DNA of 5,987 nt. Source: a bacterium (GTDB taxonomy: Bacteria; JAJRZV01). Both the position numbers and the translations under genes were made by a program. This document shows, piece by piece, positions 5,657-5,987 of this stretch. Numbering within the stretch: the first letter of the stretch is position 1; every line of letters begins with the position of its first letter. Below the pieces are notes generated by a model. It saw only the letters and a program-made list of their open reading frames with translations. It searched no databases and had not been told where the DNA came from. Where the stretch lies: the NCBI GenBank assembly GCA_024275095.1, contig JAJRZV010000115.1:1-5987 (forward strand). Reading direction: 5' to 3'.

Positions 5657-5657
5657 T

Positions 5658-5665
5658 GAGAGGAG
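5658..5665 (+). promoter_or_regulatory. Strong Shine-Dalgarno sequence deciding a GTG start
   Basis: GAGAGGAG lies 9 nt before the GTG at 5675. The nearer GTG at 5673 is followed at once by TGA, so 5675 is the start in the conserved frame. Confidence 0.7.
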
Positions 5666-5674
5666 TAGTTTGGT

Positions 5675-5987
5675 GTGAAGGGGAAAGAAAAACAGGTCCA
5701 CGTTGTTCCGAAATTAAACCCTGATGCACAACTCGAAGGAATCACGCTGACACCCGAGGAGTCCTTCATACTTTCACGTATCGATGGCAGTGTTAGCGTA
5801 ATGGACATTGTCGCTGTGACAGGTCTGGAAGAGGAAAAGGTGATAGCCGTGCTGCAAAAATTTGCTTCTATGGGCATTATTGATGCACCAGGGCTTAAAC
5901 AGGAAGATGAATGTGACCTCTCCGAAAAAGAGCGTCGCGAAATCGACGTTTTCGTGAAAAAATTAGAAGAAAAAAACTACTTTGAAA
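5675..5987 (+). CDS. N-terminal part of a probable J-domain (DnaJ-like) protein, truncated by the window edge
   Basis: The 104 codons present continue past the edge. After a basic start come TLTPEESFILSRIDGSVSVM (24-43) and DIVAVTGLEEEKVIAVLQKFASMGIID (44-70). This compact helical, winged-helix/PqqD-like module heads many J-domain and related proteins in delta-proteobacterial lineages. A charged linker follows, then DLSEKERREIDVFVKKLEEKNYFE (81-104), which matches the run-up to a J domain, where N/D-Y-[YF]-E-L-L-G-V is expected next; the HPD motif would lie outside the window. A role as an Hsp70 co-chaperone or regulatory adaptor is inferred from the family. The GTG start is supported by GAGAGGAG 9 nt upstream. 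It is divergent from trpC with 253 bp between. That the frame is real is quite sure; the J-domain assignment rests on the module and the final residues. Confidence 0.72.
   Translation, partial: MKGKEKQVHVVPKLNPDAQLEGITLTPEESFILSRIDGSVSVMDIVAVTGLEEEKVIAVLQKFASMGIIDAPGLKQEDECDLSEKERREIDVFVKKLEEKNYFE

Noticed and set aside
5422-5674. FMN riboswitch, trp leader peptide or T-box upstream of the trpC-rib operon
   Set aside because: I could not find the conserved FMN-element blocks, a Trp-rich short ORF or a T-box sequence on the minus strand. The best promoter also lies too close to trpC to leave room for a leader. A covariance-model search (Rfam FMN, T-box) would settle it.

Overview
The window looks like chromosomal DNA of a Gram-negative bacterium. 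It encodes an outer-membrane polysaccharide export lipoprotein of the Wza type, a PilZ (cyclic-di-GMP receptor) protein, and the start of a protein with the LTPEE...LSRIDG N-terminal module that I know mainly from delta-proteobacterial (Desulfobacterota/Myxococcota-like) J-domain proteins. Taxonomy is an inference only. Coding density is high, and no rRNA, tRNA, mobile element or CRISPR array is visible.

Layout. (A) 1-1477, minus strand: an exopolysaccharide cluster read right to left, with a PilZ protein, then a Wza-like export lipoprotein, then the first 23 codons of what may be a Wzz/Wzc-type chain-length protein. The genes overlap or lie 1 nt apart, so they are probably translationally coupled. 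(B) 1622-2551, plus strand: a lone gene for a Clp1/Grc3-type P-loop protein, the family of RNA 5'-hydroxyl polynucleotide kinases, divergent from PilZ. (C) 2517-5421, minus strand: a compact operon trpC - ribD - ribE - CoA-binding (YccU-like) protein. It joins one step of tryptophan synthesis to three activities of riboflavin synthesis. Its last gene overlaps the Clp1-like gene tail-to-tail by 35 bp. (D) 5422-5674: a 253-bp divergent intergenic region with promoter-like boxes, a 10-bp palindrome and a 7-bp-stem hairpin. (E) 5675 to the end, plus strand: the first 104 codons of a probable J-domain protein.

How they fit together. Region A is a plausible cyclic-di-GMP-responsive surface polysaccharide secretion unit. 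In region C, RibD makes the reduced, deaminated pyrimidine and RibE converts lumazine to riboflavin. The other riboflavin genes (ribA/ribB/ribH) and the other trp genes are not in view. No FMN riboswitch or trp leader was recognised upstream.

The points most worth a second look are the bacterial Clp1-like protein, the mixed trp/rib operon whose genes lack Shine-Dalgarno motifs, a 7-codon mini-ORF bridging ribE and the CoA-binding gene through TAATG and TGATG stop-start overlaps, and the near-palindrome on the PilZ start codon.
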